Source: Methanolinea sp. UBA477
GTDB lineage: Archaea > Halobacteriota > Methanomicrobia > Methanomicrobiales > Methanospirillaceae
Direction: 5' to 3'
DNA length: 19,910 nucleotides
Assembly (NCBI GenBank): GCA_002509485.1
Contig: DAWO01000063.1
Span: 1 to 19,910, forward strand
In this document: in pieces, positions 16,355 to 19,910 of the stretch
Position numbering within the stretch: position 1 is the first letter of the stretch
Layout: each line of letters begins with the position of its first letter
Made by a program: the position numbers and the translations under genes
Notes under the pieces: model-generated
Databases searched by the model: none
The model's input: the letters and a program-made list of their open reading frames with translations, nothing else
Told to the model about the DNA's origin: nothing

Positions 16355-17431
16355 TCAATCAACCACCACCGCCTCCTTCCCGGCGAACCTCCCGTACCGG
16401 GCGACTTCCAATTCCAGCGCTTCCGCCTCGTCGCCGTCCCGGTTTACGGAATGGATTCAGCCGTATCTCAACCGAATCCCTCAACGTGGATTTCCGCCAC
16501 GTACCGGCCACCTTCCCGCCCAGCACGATGACCGCCGTCATCTCGTTACCCCTGACAATCATCCTCTCGATATCCCTTGCCTGGCTGATATCGCTTCGGT
16601 CCTTATACGCAAGCGTGTATTCATCATAAATGGGGAGAAGAGGTGCCAATGGAGGATCTGGGATCGAATCATCCCGCTTCGGCGAAAACCAGTAGGTCCT
16701 GTCATCGAACGTCGCATGATCGAGCCCTGGCCTGATCTGTTCAAGCGCGGCCCGGGCATCCTTTTTTGCAACCCCCGGCCACCAGGAGAAGCCCTTCTCC
16801 TGGGCCGGGCCGTGGCTCGTAAAATACCGAAGCGCCAGTTCCGCAAGAGCTTCGTCTCTATCCAGCATTCTCGTCTCCCTGACGCGTTCATCCAGGAGTG
16901 CATAGGTGAATTGCTTCCCCCGCCTCGGTTTGCTGCAGATCAACCCGTCCAGCTCCGCCCGCATGAGGATATGGGCAAGCCGCCTGACGTCGGTCGGGAT
17001 TCCGACATCTGCCAGGATCGTCTTCAGTTCATTCCGGGTGAGATAATTACGGCCTTCAAGCGATCTGGCGATTGCCGTGTTACTCCTTGCGATCAATGCA
17101 TCGTCAAGCCCCAGTTTCCGGTCGGATGCATCCTGGCGTAATTTCACCCGAGACGCCGTCAGTTCAAGCATCCAGCGGATGTCTTCGGGCAGGACAAAAT
17201 GCCATGTGGGCCGCATAACGTGGATTCGCAGGATTGCCCAGTCGTTATACGCCTTATCGATATCCCCATCCGTGGAGTTTTTCACGCGAAGCCCGAGCGA
17301 CCATTTTGCAGCAGCGAAATCCTGCGCCTGGACGGCCCGAGATGACTGACTGACTCGGTGGCGCTGGAAAACGGCAAATGGCTTAGACCGGAATTGAAAA
17401 GCCGGTGTTTGAGTATATCTGGCGTGTTCAT
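16355..17431 (-). pseudogene. AlkZ-like DNA glycosylase (winged-helix HTH_42 family) with two frameshifts
   Basis: Members of this family (PF06224, AlkZ/YcaQ) are winged-helix DNA glycosylases that remove bulky or cross-linked bases through a QxQ or QxD motif. Restoring frame in two places gives a 358-residue protein that matches the family from end to end. The ATG at 17431 has GGAG 6 bases upstream and opens MNTPDILKHRLFNSGL, up to residue 32. At CCC 17336-17338 one base is missing; the next frame continues AVQAQDFAAAKW, with the QAQ motif at restored residues 35-37, and later RPTWHF, ALRYF and LLPIYDEYTLAY. At GG 16448-16449 there is one extra base; the next frame gives DEAEALELEVARYGRFAGKE and stops at 16355. 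As it stands, the middle frame (16359-17285) can start only at a GTG after the QAQ motif and ends in a non-family arginine/glycine-rich tail. This is either a real pseudogene or sequence error. Confidence 0.85.
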
Positions 17432-17477
17432 ATTTTTCTCCAGGACGGCGTTAATATTGATGATTAATTTGGGAAAT

Positions 17478-17489
17478 CGGATAAATTCG
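17478..17489 (-). promoter_or_regulatory. TATA-like box upstream of the AlkZ-like gene
   Basis: The - strand reads CGAATTTATCCG, with its centre about 53 bp upstream of the ATG at 17431. The predicted transcript start near 17458 would leave a leader of about 27 bases that includes the GGAG ribosome binding site. The match to the archaeal BRE/TATA consensus is moderate. Confidence 0.35.
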
Positions 17490-17521
17490 ATGATTGCACC
17501 GATACCGCGAACGTTTCCGAA

Positions 17522-17983
17522 TCACGTGGAATCTCTCCCCGACAGATATTCCCGTGAAAGATATGGTTCGATGGAGTCGCGATATTCCTCACCGGTCAGG
17601 ATCTCGCGGGCCTTTTCGAGAACCGACTCCACGGACACAATGTGTCTCTCCATCAGTTCGCAGGGAAAGATGTCGCACTCCCCGCAGTGTGCACTCATTT
17701 TTTCAAGGACGCAGTCGCGGATGGGACACCGTTCGGTTCCCGGCCTACGGGGGTTGTTCTCGTCCGGCTCGAGGCATCCGTCGCAGTACACGTCCCCGGG
17801 TAACAGGTCATACGAATAGAGTTTTCGAAACACAACACTGACCCGTTCCCGGTCGGCATCGGATTTCACGTTCTCCTTGTAAATGGGGCATCGGCTGCAG
17901 GAAAATCCGCAGCGTGCATGGATCCAGGTATCCGTTGACTGCGGAACGGATCGTTTCCCTGTTTCGGATTTTCGGCCGTTCAT
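17522..17983 (-). CDS. Cysteine-rich DUF3795-type protein
   Basis: A 153-residue cytoplasmic protein with the cysteine pattern of DUF3795 proteins, common in methanogens and anaerobes and of unknown function. Ten cysteines cluster as CGFSCSRCPIY (25, 29, 32), YCDGCL (67, 70), CPIRDC (86, 91) and HCGECDIFPC (100, 103, 108). That is enough for zinc or iron-sulfur binding, which is inference. The C-terminal part is a charged helical tail (LSREYL). The ATG at 17983 has no clear ribosome binding site. A weak TATA-like CTATAAC lies at 18032-18038 on the - strand. Its 3' end is 90 bp from the AlkZ-like gene, on the same strand; a functional link to DNA repair is not shown. Confidence 0.85.
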   Translation of the reverse strand: MNGRKSETGKRSVPQSTDTWIHARCGFSCSRCPIYKENVKSDADRERVSVVFRKLYSYDLLPGDVYCDGCLEPDENNPRRPGTERCPIRDCVLEKMSAHCGECDIFPCELMERHIVSVESVLEKAREILTGEEYRDSIEPYLSREYLSGRDST

Positions 17984-18061
17984 ATGTAATTCTCTGTTTA
18001 GAAGAGGGTATGGATCTGATGGAGGGATTTGTTATAGATCCGGCAGGAATCCTCTCGATGA

Positions 18062-18229
18062 CTACCCACAATAATGATTAGATCGCGAAGACGAGATACA
18101 CACTCTGCGTGTCGGCAGCCAACGGGGGGACCGACATGCCGGCCTTTTTGGCATCACCACACAGACAAGGCAGATGACAATACTGATGAAGAGAATGCCG
18201 GCAGCGGCGAGGACAGTGTCATGTTCCAT
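18062..18229 (-). CDS. Possible small membrane protein of 55 residues
   Basis: A short open frame starts at the ATG at 18229, 31 bp after the end of the membrane-anchored protein gene and on the same strand. It begins MEHDTVLAAAGILFISIVIC and continues LVCVVM, an uninterrupted hydrophobic stretch of about 20 residues typical of one membrane helix, followed by a short basic tail (MPKRP, TRR). Four to five cysteines are spread along it. There is no strong ribosome binding site (GGATG about 8 bases upstream). It is the only gene candidate in the 277-bp space 17984-18260. I do not recognise a family. The clean helix with the positive-inside pattern supports it; coding is unproven. Confidence 0.4.
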   Translation of the reverse strand: MEHDTVLAAAGILFISIVICLVCVVMPKRPACRSPRWLPTRRVCISSSRSNHYCG

Positions 18230-18260
18230 AGTAATGCATCCATTGAAGATACTTGAATAT

Positions 18261-19319
18261 TCAGAATATCGTCACATTCAGCCCCACTCTCGTACTCGGC
18301 GTGGACCATATCCCTTCCCGAATGTGTATCGGGGACCCGGATTTCTCTTCAAGTTTATGGTAAGGTGCCGGTATCCAGACGACCATCAGTTCGTGGATAC
18401 CCTCGACAGAGGGGATTTGAACCTGTGCGGGGATTGATACCTTCTCTCCTTGTTCGAGATGACCAAAGAAAGTACTCTCCTTGCTGGCGATTTGAACCGG
18501 TACCTGGATATAGTCGAGCAAAGCGACCAGGGCAAATGATACAGGATACCGGTTATCTGCCGCTGCATTGATGGAATAGTCGAGGATATCGTCTGGTTTG
18601 ACATTTTCTGTGAACCATAGAGTTCTTGAACACGGTTGTTTTGTTATCAATATGCCGTTATTGACGGGATATTCAGATCCACACACGGGAGAATATGTTT
18701 CAGGATCGAAATGCACATATGATGGTTCAACCAAAGTCGAGTTGCCAACGAATACATTTATCCGCCGGCTTCCTAAGTAAGAGATATCGGTTGAGCGTCG
18801 GAAGGTTTCATCCAGGGAATGTTCATTCGGTTTCATAATAACAAAGATTTCAAAATCGTGTGCACCTTTACTTACATTCCCCAGATTAAAGGGGAAAAAA
18901 ACCTCTTCAAACGGTTTGAGTTGCAATATCCGTGTAACCTGTATGTAGCCATCTTCGGTTTCAAATGGAACCTGTGTGTAGTCAAACAGGCAAAAGACTA
19001 AAAAATCATTTGCCTCACTCATCTGGTTGCTCAAATAAAGATACCCGGTAAAGGACTCGTTTTCTTCCAGATATTTTGAATAATGCATGGAATTGGCTGC
19101 ATCGTGAAAGGGTGCATTATACAACCCCACACCAAAATTTTCTTTCACCCCGTTCCCGTCGGTGGGTGTAAGGACGGCGTGATCTGATTCATTTATTGTC
19201 ATTGAATATTGAGGTGCAGACGAGTACTCAATGCAAGAGATAAAGAAAATAAGAGATGCGATCACCATCACACAGAATGCAGATATCACAATTATTTGAA
19301 AAATTTTCTTTTTGTTCAT
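18261..19319 (-). CDS. Membrane-anchored extracellular protein with two internal repeats
   Basis: No family recognised. From the ATG at 19319 the protein has 352 residues. A basic start (MNKKK) and one hydrophobic helix (about 6-28) end in FFISC, so it is either a signal anchor or a lipoprotein with C29 as modified residue. The rest is hydrophilic, beta-rich and probably outside the cell. Two halves repeat at a period of about 155 residues: FLVFCLFDYTQVP (106-118) and FALVALLDYIQVP (262-274); then KGAHDFEIFVI (151-161) and EGIHELMVVWI (306-316). This suggests two tandem beta-sandwich domains. Alternative starts at 19340 (ATG) and 19346 (TTG) would only put charged residues before the helix. 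GC content is lower than in the core genes. The function is unknown. Confidence 0.75.
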   Translation of the reverse strand: MNKKKIFQIIVISAFCVMVIASLIFFISCIEYSSAPQYSMTINESDHAVLTPTDGNGVKENFGVGLYNAPFHDAANSMHYSKYLEENESFTGYLYLSNQMSEANDFLVFCLFDYTQVPFETEDGYIQVTRILQLKPFEEVFFPFNLGNVSKGAHDFEIFVIMKPNEHSLDETFRRSTDISYLGSRRINVFVGNSTLVEPSYVHFDPETYSPVCGSEYPVNNGILITKQPCSRTLWFTENVKPDDILDYSINAAADNRYPVSFALVALLDYIQVPVQIASKESTFFGHLEQGEKVSIPAQVQIPSVEGIHELMVVWIPAPYHKLEEKSGSPIHIREGIWSTPSTRVGLNVTIF

Positions 19320-19344
19320 AGGTAGATCATCCTTAATCATTTCC

Positions 19345-19353
19345 AAAATAAAT
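19345..19353 (-). promoter_or_regulatory. TATA-like box before the two-repeat membrane protein gene
   Basis: The - strand reads ATTTATTTT, centred about 30 bp upstream of the ATG at 19319. By archaeal spacing, transcription would begin within about 5 bases of this ATG, which supports this start over the upstream ones. The partial ribosome-binding-like AGGATGATC further upstream would then not be in the mRNA. It lies in the 78-bp spacer after the exported-protein gene. Confidence 0.3.
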
Positions 19354-19397
19354 GTAACCCCGGATTTCCCGGGTCAATATGTCCTTATTCCTGGTGC

Positions 19398-19910
19398 TCA
19401 GCAATTGACATAGTCCTCAGTCACCGGGTACCAATAGTCGCTGGTAGCGTCGTTTTCAAAAACATGATTCGATCGTGCAAACCAGCTTCCAACAATCGGA
19501 CCTGATGATTGAAAATTCACTGATGCATCGGCGCCATCGGGTGATTCTGAACTCTCGTCGAATTGTAGAATATTGTTTTTCCAAACCCTGCCCCTTACAC
19601 CAATTTTGTCAATATCATATGGGGCATTATCCATCCGGGAATATGAATAATGTATTGATTTCACACTGATGATTGGATTCCATATGTCGGTGCCTGCAGT
19701 CCAGGTATATGTCGAACGGGTCCCTAAAGAAGATAATGATTTAACAATTGTTTTCCCTGTTTTGATAATTTCCACGCCGCCAACACCCTTCCACTGGCTT
19801 TTATCTGTATCAGAAGCACTAAGACTCGTTATAAGAAGATTATCGTTTGTTCCCACGTCTTTAGCACTAACAACCGATACTATCTCCATAGATACCAGCA
19901 GTAATGCAAG
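19398..19910 (-). CDS. Exported protein, 5'-partial at the window end
   Basis: No family recognised. The frame is open to the window edge and 170 residues are visible. The first visible residues, LALLLVSMEIVSVVSA, look like the end of a signal peptide with a cleavage site near VSA-KD, so the true start lies outside the window; the internal ATG at 19889 is then within the signal peptide. The mature part is rich in serine, aspartate, asparagine and aromatic residues, with SIHYSYSRMD and WYPVTEDY segments and no membrane helix or charged cluster, as in secreted beta-sheet proteins. Its last residue is a lone cysteine. It lies upstream of the two-repeat membrane protein on the same strand, 78 bp away, and shares its lower GC content, so both may serve the cell surface. 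Confidence 0.7.
   Translation of the reverse strand, partial: LALLLVSMEIVSVVSAKDVGTNDNLLITSLSASDTDKSQWKGVGGVEIIKTGKTIVKSLSSLGTRSTYTWTAGTDIWNPIISVKSIHYSYSRMDNAPYDIDKIGVRGRVWKNNILQFDESSESPDGADASVNFQSSGPIVGSWFARSNHVFENDATSDYWYPVTEDYVNC

Noticed and set aside
16314..17141. 275-codon frame on the + strand opposite the AlkZ-like gene
   Set aside because: It is the antisense of clear family sequence on the - strand, with no ribosome binding site or motif.
17808..18071. 87-codon frame on the - strand overlapping the DUF3795-type gene
   Set aside because: It overlaps the cysteine-rich coding frame and its translation shows no domain; its upstream half lies in a spacer.
1..19910. tRNA, rRNA, CRISPR arrays, insertion sequences, attachment sites
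   Set aside because: I looked for regularly spaced repeats, transposase motifs and T-arm/anticodon patterns by eye and saw none; a covariance-model search would be the decisive test.

Overview
The window looks like chromosomal DNA of a methanogenic euryarchaeon, most likely of the Methanomicrobiales type. This rests on a euryarchaeal SMC-ScpA pair, the archaeal DNA-end-resection operon mre11-rad50-nurA-herA, a pterin/one-carbon operon that includes a CofE-family ligase, GGAG-type ribosome binding sites and archaeal TATA-like promoters. The order-level assignment is inference; no rRNA or other phylogenetic marker is present. The core (about 950-17500) is GC-rich and densely packed. Both ends are visibly more AT-rich and carry accessory genes.

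Layout. (1) 1-897, +: a nuclease with a PUA/EVE-like N-terminal region and a NucS-like PD-(D/E)XK C-terminal domain, probably cut at its 5' end by the window edge. (2) 953-5612, -: a small coiled-coil protein, SMC and the kleisin ScpA, in transcription order, forming a chromosome-segregation operon. (3) 5613-6189: a 577-bp divergent regulatory region with nested hairpins and CCGG palindromes. (4) 6190-9845, +: glyA, folD, a dihydropteroate synthase homologue and a CofE/FolC2-family ligase, very tightly coupled. (5) 9892-16198, -: mre11, rad50, nurA and herA in transcription order, driven by a TATA box that predicts an almost leaderless mre11 mRNA. (6) 16355-17431, -: an AlkZ-like DNA glycosylase gene broken by two opposite one-base frameshifts. 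(7) 17522-17983, -: a cysteine-rich DUF3795-type protein. (8) 18062-19910, -: a possible 55-aa membrane protein, a membrane-anchored protein with two internal repeats, and the C-terminal part of an exported protein that runs off the window.

How the genes fit together. SMC and ScpA form the condensin core. GlyA makes the C1 unit on a tetrahydropterin, FolD oxidises it, FolP joins the pterin to an arylamine, and the CofE-like ligase may add the glutamate; together they read as a self-contained tetrahydrofolate operon. Mre11-Rad50 opens DNA ends and HerA-NurA resects them for recombination.

The two observations I rate highest are the doubly frameshifted glycosylase, whose catalytic QxQ motif is cut off from any start codon in its own frame, and the placement of a CofE-family ligase at the end of a folate operon, where it could fill the FolC role. 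I did not find a clearly new multi-gene system. No tRNA, rRNA, CRISPR array or insertion sequence was seen.
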